Notes: generated from the letters alone by a model not told the origin. Shown: positions 8,835 through 18,088, numbered from the stretch's first letter. The stretch: DNA of 45,638 nucleotides from Methanomassiliicoccales archaeon (GCA_030593295.1 JAUVHO010000011.1:1-45638); one strand, 5' to 3'. Numbers and translations: made by a program.

Positions 8835-10118
8835 CTAGACCTTCATCTTTCCAGTGTATATCTCCTCTGCGAAATGACAATATGATCTGTGATTCTTTGC
8901 GACCTCGATGGTCGGGGGCATCTTCTCCTTGCAGATGTCCTGCGCGAGCTTGCACCTGGGGTGGAACACGCATCCAACTGGGGGATTCGCAAGGTCCGGA
9001 GGGGAACCTGGTATGGACTTCAGTCTCTTCTTCTTCCCCTTGATGCTCGGGAAGGCGCCAGTGAGGCCGATGGTGTAAGGATTGGCCGGGTTCTCGAATA
9101 TTGAGACTATATCCCCCTGCTCGAACAACTTCCCGCCGTACATGATTGCGATCTTCTCGGAGACCTCCGCGACCACGGATATGTCGTGAGTGATTATCAT
9201 CATGGCCATGTGCATCTCCTTCTGCAGGTCCCGTATCTCGGCGAGTATTCGGTCCTGCATGATGACGTCCAAAGCCGTCGTGGGTTCATCGGCGATTATC
9301 AACTGTGGGTTCAGTGCCAATGCCATCGCGATTATCGCCCTCTGCCTCATTCCTCCGCTGAACTCGTGCGGGTATCCGGTGACCCTGTCTGGCTTAAGTC
9401 CAACGAGATCGAACAGTTCAAGTACCTTCTGGTGGGCCTCGTCCTTTGACATGTCCTCGTGAGTGAGAAGTGCTTCCGCGATCTGATCGCCGACGCGGTA
9501 AACAGGATTGAACGCATTCATAGCACTCTGGAAGATCATGGAAATCTCTGACCACCTGATAGCGGTCATCTTTGCCTCAATCTCCTTCTCTATCTTCCTC
9601 TTTCTCCTGTCGGCGAAGAACCCGGTTGTCTCGGCCTTGCCGGCCTCATAGAGCATATCCTTGAGATCTTCTGGTGCCACCCTGTCCTTTGTGGCCATTA
9701 TCTCACCGACCTCCTCCAGGAAGACCTCCTCCTCGGCAAGCATTATCTCTGATTCCCCTGGCATCTCACCGAGTCCCTTCTCCTTGAGGGACTGCATTGC
9801 GTTCAGTCTTCTCTCGAAGAGGGCCTCGACCCGGGGCAACCATCTCTTACGCTCCAGGAGCTCCAGCATCTCGGTGGCCGTGTCCGCCCTTGCCAGCACC
9901 ATGTCGTTGAACAATATCTCTCCACCGACGACGTGTCCGTTGAATGGCAGCAGACGGGTCATTGCGAATGCTGTGGTGGTCTTCCCGCACCCGCTCTCGC
10001 CGACCAGGCCCATGGTCTCACCTCTATCCAACTGGAACGAGATGCCGTCGACGGCCTTCACCTTGCCTTTGAGGATCTCGAAGTAGACTCTCAGGTTCTT
10101 TATGTCCAGCATTACCAT
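8835..10118 (-). CDS. Oligopeptide/dipeptide ABC transporter ATP-binding protein (OppD-like) with ~105-aa insertion
   Basis: Walker A GESGCGKTTT, Q-loop SMIFQSAMNAFNP, signature FSGGMRQRAIIAMAL, Walker B LIIADEPTTALDV, GCVFHPRCKLAQDIC tail. Confidence 0.93.
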   Translation of the reverse strand: MVMLDIKNLRVYFEILKGKVKAVDGISFQLDRGETMGLVGESGCGKTTTAFAMTRLLPFNGHVVGGEILFNDMVLARADTATEMLELLERKRWLPRVEALFERRLNAMQSLKEKGLGEMPGESEIMLAEEEVFLEEVGEIMATKDRVAPEDLKDMLYEAGKAETTGFFADRRKRKIEKEIEAKMTAIRWSEISMIFQSAMNAFNPVYRVGDQIAEALLTHEDMSKDEAHQKVLELFDLVGLKPDRVTGYPHEFSGGMRQRAIIAMALALNPQLIIADEPTTALDVIMQDRILAEIRDLQKEMHMAMMIITHDISVVAEVSEKIAIMYGGKLFEQGDIVSIFENPANPYTIGLTGAFPSIKGKKKRLKSIPGSPPDLANPPVGCVFHPRCKLAQDICKEKMPPTIEVAKNHRSYCHFAEEIYTGKMKV

Positions 10119-10127
10119 GTTCTCTGA

Positions 10128-13100
10128 TCACCTCTTCCTCAGACGCGGGTTGACGATCTGTTCGAATGCCCTGCCAATGAGATAGAATGCCAATGAGATG
10201 AATGTGATAGCGATACCCGGCGGCATCAACCACCACCACGCTGCAAGCACGTTCTCGGTCTGGACCGCCTGGAGCATCAGACCCCAGCTGGGGGTGTTCA
10301 CATCTCCAAGACCGAGGAAGCTCAGCGCCGCCTCCGCGAGGATGGATCCGCTCACCGCGAGAGTCATGTACAGGAATGCCAGGGGCATCACGTTGGGTGC
10401 CAGATGTTTGAACATTATGCGGATGTTGCTTGCACCTGTGACCCTGGCGGAATCGATGAAAGGCCTTTCCTTCAAAGAAAGGACCTCCGAACGAATGACC
10501 CTTGCAGTACCTGGCCACCCAATGATGGTCAGCACGAAGATGATGTTCCAGTAGCTCGGACCGAGCACTGCGGCGAGAATGATGAGGAAGGGCAAACCGG
10601 GTAGAACCAGAATGACATCAGTGAACCTCATCAGAACCGAATCGATCCTACCGCCTGAGAATCCGGATACCAGACCTATGATCGTGCCGATACCTATGGA
10701 GCCTGTAGCTGCAAGAAGTCCGACCGTGAGAGCGATCTGTGAACCCCACATCAACTGGCTGAAGATGTCCCTGCCCTGTGAGTCAGTCCCAAGTGTGTAG
10801 CAGTTACCGGAAGCGTAACATCCCGGCGGCAGAGGCGCCATGTTCTCGCCGGTGGAAGAGTATGCGTTCGCGATGCCCTCGCTTGTTCCGAACCAGACGC
10901 TGGGTGTCGGGTGAGTGCCCACATTGTCCTTCCAGATCGTTGGCGTACCTCCGATCCTGCCATCGATGGATACCCGCCAGGAGAGATTGCCGTCCTCTCC
11001 GAGGGCGAAAAGAGTCCCAATATCATCATCCAGATCCATTGGAGTGGTAAATCCCACATAGCCAGCGGCAAACAGCAACCGGTTGTGCATGGAGAACCTC
11101 ACCCCTCCAGCGAAACCGAAGCCAGCGTTGATGAGAATCCTATCGGAATAAATCCAAACCGTGGACCCAGCGGGGTAGCCTGGCAACGGATCCCTCCGGA
11201 TCGCGTAAAGATGTCCCGAACTAGAGCCCAGATAGATGAGGTCCCCGAAGAAGTCCGGTGTTGTGAGGACACCTCCGTCGAATGTCAGCACATCGATCAT
11301 TACCGGGATTCCTCCATCGGTAGCGGTCATATTGTCGTCCAGTCCCCGCTCCTCCCAAGATGCAAGGGAACTGCCGTTGTTCGCATACCTGGCATATATC
11401 CAGCCGTGATCGGTGGCAGCATATACGGCCTCAGTGAAATCAGGTCCTATCCTTCCTGGAATCGCGACTACGGGTGTGTTGGTCCATTCCGGACCCATGT
11501 CAAGGGATGGTGTGCCCCAGGCATCAGTACTATCTAAGGCGTTGATCGCGTGAAGTCCTCCATCGTTGACGAATATCATGGTTCCGTTCGCGTTGAGAGC
11601 TGGAGAGTAATTGGGATCGGTGGGCGTGCTGAGCGGAAATCCAGCCATCAGTATGGAGTTCTCGGTGCTCAACTGCCGGTACCATAGCCTGCTGAAGGTC
11701 CGGTCGTCGCCGCCGAAGATACGTGTCTCATTCCTGACAGAGTCATACACCATGGAGTGTCCGGTCCTTCCCGAGGGGTTTGAAGCGGGTGTCAGTTCGG
11801 TCCAGGCTGCACCATCAAATGCCCAGGTCTCATCCCAACCAGTATCCCCACCGAACATCAGAGTGCGGTTGTCAGCTACATCAAAGACAATGTCGTGGAA
11901 CATCCTCGGTGACGGTCCTGCGGGCGGGGTCAGGTCTGACCAGACGTGAGTAGATGAATTGTAAGTCCAGGTCTCGTTGCCGCCGTCGCTTCCACCGACC
12001 ATGACAACTCGACCGCTGGTGCTGTCGTATGTCATTGCGTGTCCATATCGGCCAGTGGGGAAACTACCCGACGTTCTGTTTATCCATCCCAGTCCGTCAG
12101 AATAAGTCCATGTCTCATTGGACCAATGATCTCCACCATACATCACTGTCATACCAGTACCTGCGTCGAAGGCCATTGCGGAGAAGGCCCTTGCCCAAAG
12201 ACCTGGTGGGATGCCCACCTGGGTCCAGTTGCTTGTAGCCACGTCGAAAGTCCAGGTTTCATTGCTCCAAGGATTGGCCCAGTCGTCGATGACGCCTCCG
12301 AAGAGTACGACATTCCCAGTGCTGGAATCAAAGGCCATGGAGTGACCGTATCTGGCTGAAGGGTGTGAGATCGTGTCGATCATGGTCCACACCTGGGTCA
12401 CTGGATCGTAAATCCAGGTCTCATCGTTGAAGATCCCATCGTTACCTCCGAAAAGAACCATCTTGTCGTTGATGGAATCGTAGACCATGCTGAAATTGGT
12501 CCTCGGGGACGGCCTGATCTCACCTTCTTCCAGAGGCATCGTGGACCAGTCTCCCGAGCCGAAAACCCAATTTTCATTGTCGAACTTGGTCGCAGAATAT
12601 GCATAGAGCCATCCGCCTTCGGTCCCGAAGAAGTACTTCTCAAGGGGGGCCCGACCCGAGACTGGATTGCTGTAGAGGGCAGTGGAGGTTATCGCACTGT
12701 CCAGCTGCTCGGAGTACACGCGTCCGTTGGCCACTGAGGGAGTCGGTTCCCTAAGGACGGTCGGATCGTCGTCGTAGTCCTCTATTATGTAGATGTAGCC
12801 GTCGTTAGTACCCACTCCGAGAAGGTAGTCCACATCGGCCGGATCGTACTGGTTCCCGAAGTTGGCAACCACGACGTCAGTGGAGAAGTGGGCATCGGTG
12901 ACATGCTTGAAGTCGAAGTTCTCAGGAGTGCCCGAATCAGTCCAGTAGGATCCCGCATCGCGCGGTTTCAAAGAAAACAATCTATTGCCTGAAGTGAAGT
13001 AGATCCTGTCGCATTCAGGCGACTGGCCGCCCGTTACGCGGAAGGACATAGTCTTGTTGATGGGTTCGCCCGCATTCCATTGTATTTGGGAAACGTTCCT

Positions 13101-13328
13101 TCCAACGCCCCACCACGAGTTCACCCGGATTATGTCTGCATCTGGTGCCCTCCAGTTGATGGGGTCCCTGAGGTTCATGAAAGGAGCGATGATGGCCATT
13201 CCGAGGAAGAAGAGCACGATGACGACTCCTACTACGCCGATCTTGCTTGCCTTGAACAGGTCCCAGTTCTGCTTGAAGACCTTCCGATACGCTCGAATCT
13301 TCTCCTTGATCCTGTCAGTATCCACCAT
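10128..13328 (-). CDS. DppC/OppC-like ABC permease carrying a ~790-aa extracellular kelch/PQQ-like β-propeller insertion
   Basis: N-terminal TM (KIGVVGVVIVLFFLGMAIIAPFM); C-terminal 220 aa canonical permease GTDSQGRDIFSQLMWGSQIALTVGLL...LSFLGLGDVNTPSWG...; six kelch-type repeats between, flanked by PQQ-like GYIYI/GWLYAY/GHLYAI blades. Confidence 0.92.
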   Translation of the reverse strand: MVDTDRIKEKIRAYRKVFKQNWDLFKASKIGVVGVVIVLFFLGMAIIAPFMNLRDPINWRAPDADIIRVNSWWGVGRNVSQIQWNAGEPINKTMSFRVTGGQSPECDRIYFTSGNRLFSLKPRDAGSYWTDSGTPENFDFKHVTDAHFSTDVVVANFGNQYDPADVDYLLGVGTNDGYIYIIEDYDDDPTVLREPTPSVANGRVYSEQLDSAITSTALYSNPVSGRAPLEKYFFGTEGGWLYAYSATKFDNENWVFGSGDWSTMPLEEGEIRPSPRTNFSMVYDSINDKMVLFGGNDGIFNDETWIYDPVTQVWTMIDTISHPSARYGHSMAFDSSTGNVVLFGGVIDDWANPWSNETWTFDVATSNWTQVGIPPGLWARAFSAMAFDAGTGMTVMYGGDHWSNETWTYSDGLGWINRTSGSFPTGRYGHAMTYDSTSGRVVMVGGSDGGNETWTYNSSTHVWSDLTPPAGPSPRMFHDIVFDVADNRTLMFGGDTGWDETWAFDGAAWTELTPASNPSGRTGHSMVYDSVRNETRIFGGDDRTFSRLWYRQLSTENSILMAGFPLSTPTDPNYSPALNANGTMIFVNDGGLHAINALDSTDAWGTPSLDMGPEWTNTPVVAIPGRIGPDFTEAVYAATDHGWIYARYANNGSSLASWEERGLDDNMTATDGGIPVMIDVLTFDGGVLTTPDFFGDLIYLGSSSGHLYAIRRDPLPGYPAGSTVWIYSDRILINAGFGFAGGVRFSMHNRLLFAAGYVGFTTPMDLDDDIGTLFALGEDGNLSWRVSIDGRIGGTPTIWKDNVGTHPTPSVWFGTSEGIANAYSSTGENMAPLPPGCYASGNCYTLGTDSQGRDIFSQLMWGSQIALTVGLLAATGSIGIGTIIGLVSGFSGGRIDSVLMRFTDVILVLPGLPFLIILAAVLGPSYWNIIFVLTIIGWPGTARVIRSEVLSLKERPFIDSARVTGASNIRIMFKHLAPNVMPLAFLYMTLAVSGSILAEAALSFLGLGDVNTPSWGLMLQAVQTENVLAAWWWLMPPGIAITFISLAFYLIGRAFEQIVNPRLRKR

Positions 13329-15050
13329 CTACAACCTCACCCTTGGGTCCATAAAGGCGTACAGCACGTCTGCAGCCACGTTAGCTAGAATAGTCAGAAC
13401 CGCCAGAAGGAAGAAGACTCCTTGAACGGCGGGATAGTCCTGTTGCAGGGTTGATTGGACGAGGTAGAATCCCATGCCCGGCCAGGAGAATATAGTCTCC
13501 GTGAGAACGCCGCCACTGACAACGCCGCCCACCGACATCGCAATCACGGTCACGACCGGAAGCATCGCGTTCCTAGCGGCGTGTTTGTACATCACCTTCC
13601 TTTCGCTCAATCCCTTTGCCTTGGCGGTGGTGATATAATCCTCCCCGAGGACCTCGAGCATTGAGTTCCTCATCAGAAGAATGGTGAAAGCGAGACCGAC
13701 CATCATCAGGGTAATCAATGGAAGCACCATGTGAGTGCCTACGTCCGCGATCTCTGCCCATATGTCTGGATACCCTTGAACCGCTAACTCCGGGGTTACC
13801 ATGCCTCCGAACGGGAACCAGCCTAGCTGGAAAGCGAAGGCCCATATCAGAATGATCCCGAACCAGAACAGGGGTATCGAGTAGAAGAAAAGAGAGATAA
13901 CAACCGCACTCAGCTCCATCCTTGTCCCCCTTCTCCAGGCAAGGAGGACGCCTATCAGTACGCCGAACACGGCCTGAAGTATCAGTGCAGAGCCGAAGAG
14001 CAAGATGGTGGGCGGTGCTTTCTCCTGGATCTCGGTCCACACTGGTCTTTGAGAGTAAAACGACTTACCGAAGTCCAGTTGCAGCATGCTGGTGAAGTAC
14101 ACCCAGAACTGTTCGAAGATGTTCCTCTCGGCGGTTACCTCGGGGTGGTACAAATCAACGACATCCACCCTTGCGTCAGGTCGAACGACAGTTGCGACCA
14201 CCGTGTTGTTGGTGTTCAGAATCTTGGCGTCATCGGACTCGACGGCTATGCTGACCCTTCCAAAGGCTACGTTGTATTCGTCCTGGTAGGTGAAGACTCC
14301 GCCTTCATCGGCAATCAAGGAGAAAGGTAGAAGCTGAGAATTCGGGAGGTTTGCTGCGAATGCGTAGTGGATTATTGATTCGTTTCCGTCCAGATCTCGT
14401 GCGGTGATGGCGACATCATAGTGTCCAGCCTTGTCGGGTATCATTGGACCGGATGAGAACCTCTGCCCAGATGCAGTGAAGAGAACATCAACCATGAAAT
14501 CCTCGGTCGCTCCGGTCGGGCTTATGTAGGTCACATTCGCTCGAACTTCAACATTGGATGGTGGTGTACCATCGAAGCTGGCGTAGACCGTCACAGTGTC
14601 GTTGACAACAGCAGTCCCAAGCCTCTCCATGGGTTCGTTGAAGAACTCCAAACCTCCGTCTTCGAGGAAGTTCACCAGCAAAGGGTCAACAGAGGCATGG
14701 ACCTGCAGAGGATTCTTGGGGGCATATTCTTCCCGCATGTTGTAGGTCGCATAAAGCTCGGCAGTGTTCCCGTCTTCATCTACCACGTTGATTGTGATCA
14801 GATATGCGCCGGGAAGGTCCGCATCAGATATGGAGGCCTCCCGGTAATGGCCAGGTGCGTCAACCCAGTGCCTGAAACCGAACTTCACCAGGAGCCTATC
14901 TCGAGTATCCTGCGTCTGACCGGGCTCGATGAAGAACCTGGTCGGGTCTCCGGGCATCAGACGGAAGATTATGAAGAGCAGAACAAGTACGACTAGCAGT
15001 GTGATTATGGTGTGTACGGCTCTCTTGATGAGGAATGTGCGCAGCCTCAC
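13329..15050 (-). CDS. DppB/OppB-like ABC permease with ~245-aa extracellular Ig-like insertion
   Basis: RLMPGDPTRFF N-terminus; EAA-type loop YITTAKAKGLSERKVMYKHAARNAMLPVVT; FSWPGMGFYLVQ; β-rich insert between TM1 and TM2. Confidence 0.92.
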   Translation of the reverse strand: MRLRTFLIKRAVHTIITLLVVLVLLFIIFRLMPGDPTRFFIEPGQTQDTRDRLLVKFGFRHWVDAPGHYREASISDADLPGAYLITINVVDEDGNTAELYATYNMREEYAPKNPLQVHASVDPLLVNFLEDGGLEFFNEPMERLGTAVVNDTVTVYASFDGTPPSNVEVRANVTYISPTGATEDFMVDVLFTASGQRFSSGPMIPDKAGHYDVAITARDLDGNESIIHYAFAANLPNSQLLPFSLIADEGGVFTYQDEYNVAFGRVSIAVESDDAKILNTNNTVVATVVRPDARVDVVDLYHPEVTAERNIFEQFWVYFTSMLQLDFGKSFYSQRPVWTEIQEKAPPTILLFGSALILQAVFGVLIGVLLAWRRGTRMELSAVVISLFFYSIPLFWFGIILIWAFAFQLGWFPFGGMVTPELAVQGYPDIWAEIADVGTHMVLPLITLMMVGLAFTILLMRNSMLEVLGEDYITTAKAKGLSERKVMYKHAARNAMLPVVTVIAMSVGGVVSGGVLTETIFSWPGMGFYLVQSTLQQDYPAVQGVFFLLAVLTILANVAADVLYAFMDPRVRL

Positions 15051-15089
15051 TTGTTCATCTCCGATCTACTCCGAAGGAAGGGTGGGTCC

Positions 15090-17936
15090 CTACTCTTCCT
15101 TTAGTTTCTTGATCTTGCGCCTTCTCTTCCTCTTTCCACCTTTCATCATCATGAAGGCGACAATGCCCGCCACCACGCCAGCAACGGCGATCCCCGCTCC
15201 GACAATGAGCCAGGGGAAGTCGCCGCCGGCCGTGGTTACATCGGCCACCACGGTCAAGGTGAAGTTCCTGTCAGTAGGTTCGTGGTTGGCCAAAGTGGCG
15301 GTAATGGTGATCAAATGGTCTTGATCTGAGTCCACTGCCGGCGCTATGAATTCGATGTTCTCGACGCTGTTGATGAAACCGTTCGTATCGGTGGTTCCAC
15401 TGCTGGGAGTGATCTCCGCTGGGGGATCAGAACTGATGACAACGCTTGCGCCATAGATCGGATTATCGTCCTGATCGGTGATCTTGACTCTCATCAGCGT
15501 TGGTCTTCCTTCCTCCATCAGGTCCCCACCCAGCAGGTTCACCAGCATGGACAGGAACAGTGCGCCGGGCGGATGTACAACGATCGTAATCGTAGCGTTC
15601 CTTGATTCAGGATAATTCGCGTGTGTTGCCTTCGCATAGATGAACATTGTTCGTTGAGTATCGTTCTTCACTAAGGTCGGCGGTTGGTAGGTCACCTTGA
15701 ACTGTCCGTTCAGGTCGGTGGTGCCAGTGACATAGTTGGATACTGTGGTTCCCAACACGAAATCCCCATCCGTGGAAGCAACGTATGCCTCAACTGTGGC
15801 CCCTTGAAGAACGTCACCGTCAGGGTCCCTAACGGTGGCAATGAACTTGGCTGTCTTATCGGTCTTGACCGCAGTCTGGATCGATGATGTTATTCGCAAC
15901 GGATCCGGCGGAGGCCGGTGAATGCCCAGCCAGGACCAGTAGGAGAAGATTGTTCCTGCCGCGCCTACAGTCCAGTTGGTGAACTTGTCGGACCTGTAGG
16001 CCTCGATGTTGGTCCTGAAGTACAGAACGTCGTATGGTCGGTCAAAGGCCAGCACACCCTGTGCCGTCTTGATGAGGTCGACCTGTTTCTGCGGATCGAG
16101 TTCCTCTCTGGCATCAAGTATCAGCTGGTCGAACTCGTCGCTCTGATATCCGGGATAGTTCTGACCCTGGGCCGCGTTCCTTGAGTAGAAGAAAGCATGG
16201 AAGTAGTCCGGTGGATCCGAACCTATCCTCCATCCGAGGATGAACATCTGGAAGTCTCGCGCGTCAATTCTCACTACGATCTCACCAAAGGCGGTTGGAA
16301 CCGATCTGGCATTTATTCCAGCTTCGTTCATCGCCTGTGCGATGAGAGTTCCGGCGGCGGCCCTGATCGGATCGTAGTCGGCGTTGGGGGTCAATATCTC
16401 TATCTCGCTATTGCCAATCTCCGGGAATGACCTGCACCCACTCGGGTTCGTATTGGAGCACGGACCGTCCGTGGAGGAATCCCATGGATCGTAGGTGTCG
16501 AGCAAAACGTCCGCCGCGGAGAGGTCGTACGGGAACTGGGGCAGTGAGCTGTTGTACCATCTGGCCAGCGTCGGGCTCACAGGACCGTCAGCAACGATCC
16601 CGTAGTTCTGCAACAGACTGGTGACGATGGTCTTCTTGTCGATCAAGTGCGCAACGGCCTGTCGGAAGTTCTTGCCCAGGTCCGGGTTCCGAGGATCTCC
16701 ACCTTGGTATCCGAAAGGCTCCCCTCTCATATTGTAAGATAGATAGAAGAAACCCTTTTCGGCCGTGCTTGTGATGCCGATGTTGGCGTCGTTAAGCAGC
16801 TCCGGAACGAATGCGGGTGGGATCGACCATGCGATGTAGTCAACGGCACCGCTCCTGAGGGCGAAGACGGCTGTCTGGGTGGTCTTGAACACCTTGAAGA
16901 GCATCCCGTTGATGTACGGCTTGTGGATGTATCCTTCACCTGTGTAGAAATCTTCGAACCTGGTAAGACTGGAGAACTTGCCGGGTTCCCACTGGTCGAA
17001 CATGAACGCGCCGGTTCCAATCACGTATTCGTCCGGAATGTCCCAGCTCTCGGCCAGACTGTAGTCGAACTTCCTGCCGTCGCTCTCCGGCACGCCGTTC
17101 CCGGTATCGGGATCATAGGCAATGCCGAAGGAGGCCATGGCAGATCCGTCTATGTTCTTGTGAATGCCGCACTTGAAGGTTGATGTGTCCTTCTGATAGA
17201 TGCAGCCTGTACCCTCCCAGAGATATGTGGGGAGTACACTCCAGGACATTGTGGCTCTGTAGAAGTTGGCATACGGGGCCTGCTGCTTGAAATGCACAGC
17301 GGCTCTCAGACTCGTGTTGTAGCTGGGGTCAGAGTAGTCCTTGGTCGTAATGCCCCAATCCGATGTCTCGCTGAATCCCTTCAACTCATTGAGATGCAGC
17401 CATCTTGTGATGCTGTAGTTCGATCCAGGCAGGTTGTTCTGGTCCTTCAATACGTCCAGTGAGATGGTCCTTGGATCCTTTGCCCACATGTGGTACGTGA
17501 ACAGAAGATCCTCAATGGTCGCCTGATATCCGTCATGGAAAAAGACGCCGTTGAAGTCGTAAAATGTAGTCACTTCCAGAGGTTTTCCGGGAATGCTTGT
17601 GAATTCTCCGTACTCATTATCCTGGAATATCCCGTCTCCGTTGACATCAGTACCTTTCAGGATATACGGCATCAATTCCTCGGTCTCCGGATTCATCTGG
17701 GTCACAGAATCGTACACCGGTCCCAGAACGTTCTGGGTCCATACGTCGCCAGATGCGAGTATGTTCCTGGTCTTGGGTTCGTCCTGTGCTCCTATGCTCA
17801 GAATCACATCTTCGTCCCCTCTCGTGTTGTCCCCAGCGACATACAGGGGAAACGAACCGAGCAGCAGGGAGAATACAAGTAATACGCTCACAATAGAGGC
17901 TATTCCTCTTCGGCTGTTTCTTCCGCCCATTTCCAT
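15090..17936 (-). CDS. Oligopeptide ABC transporter substrate-binding protein (SBP_bac_5-like) with Ig-like domains and C-terminal TM anchor (SBP1)
   Basis: Signal-peptide-like N-terminus; DVWTQNVLGPVYDSVT...LLFTYHMW...FRQAVAHLIDKKTIV; Ig-like repeats; C-terminal TM WLIVGAGIAVAGVVAGIVAFMMM followed by basic residues. Start uncertain (17957, 17936 or 17930). Confidence 0.9.
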   Translation of the reverse strand: MEMGGRNSRRGIASIVSVLLVFSLLLGSFPLYVAGDNTRGDEDVILSIGAQDEPKTRNILASGDVWTQNVLGPVYDSVTQMNPETEELMPYILKGTDVNGDGIFQDNEYGEFTSIPGKPLEVTTFYDFNGVFFHDGYQATIEDLLFTYHMWAKDPRTISLDVLKDQNNLPGSNYSITRWLHLNELKGFSETSDWGITTKDYSDPSYNTSLRAAVHFKQQAPYANFYRATMSWSVLPTYLWEGTGCIYQKDTSTFKCGIHKNIDGSAMASFGIAYDPDTGNGVPESDGRKFDYSLAESWDIPDEYVIGTGAFMFDQWEPGKFSSLTRFEDFYTGEGYIHKPYINGMLFKVFKTTQTAVFALRSGAVDYIAWSIPPAFVPELLNDANIGITSTAEKGFFYLSYNMRGEPFGYQGGDPRNPDLGKNFRQAVAHLIDKKTIVTSLLQNYGIVADGPVSPTLARWYNSSLPQFPYDLSAADVLLDTYDPWDSSTDGPCSNTNPSGCRSFPEIGNSEIEILTPNADYDPIRAAAGTLIAQAMNEAGINARSVPTAFGEIVVRIDARDFQMFILGWRIGSDPPDYFHAFFYSRNAAQGQNYPGYQSDEFDQLILDAREELDPQKQVDLIKTAQGVLAFDRPYDVLYFRTNIEAYRSDKFTNWTVGAAGTIFSYWSWLGIHRPPPDPLRITSSIQTAVKTDKTAKFIATVRDPDGDVLQGATVEAYVASTDGDFVLGTTVSNYVTGTTDLNGQFKVTYQPPTLVKNDTQRTMFIYAKATHANYPESRNATITIVVHPPGALFLSMLVNLLGGDLMEEGRPTLMRVKITDQDDNPIYGASVVISSDPPAEITPSSGTTDTNGFINSVENIEFIAPAVDSDQDHLITITATLANHEPTDRNFTLTVVADVTTAGGDFPWLIVGAGIAVAGVVAGIVAFMMMKGGKRKRRRKIKKLKEE

Positions 17937-17984
17937 TCCTCCTCTCCTGACCGCCAAGAAGGCAGAGTGAGAGTGGCATATTGG

Positions 17985-18013
17985 GTTGACATTAAATACT
18001 TTTTCTTGTCAAC
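17985..18013. promoter_or_regulatory. Perfect inverted repeat GTTGACA-N15-TGTCAAC upstream of SBP1
   Basis: 7-bp arms at 17985-17991 and 18007-18013, AT-rich spacer; 22 bp between arm centres. Confidence 0.6.
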
Positions 18014-18046
18014 TGAATATACAGTTTCTGTTTATGCTGGGGGGAA

Positions 18047-18088
18047 TATATAAGGAAATTTGTAAGCGGTTTTGTGTATTATATAACC
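18047..18088 (-). promoter_or_regulatory. Promoter-like element copy A (shared with 19270-19312) upstream of SBP1
   Basis: Plus-strand tatataaggaaatttgtaagcggttttgtgtattatataacc; aligns along its whole length with copy B. Confidence 0.6.

Noticed and set aside
8023-8838. 271-aa plus-strand ORF
   Set aside because: Antisense shadow of oppF, whose Walker and signature motifs are unambiguous.
10751-11071. Minus-strand ORF overlapping the DppC insert in another frame, raising the idea of a frameshift at the propeller junction
   Set aside because: The main 1066-aa frame is uninterrupted through both junctions, with coherent propeller and permease sequence; the alternate frame has no recognisable domain.
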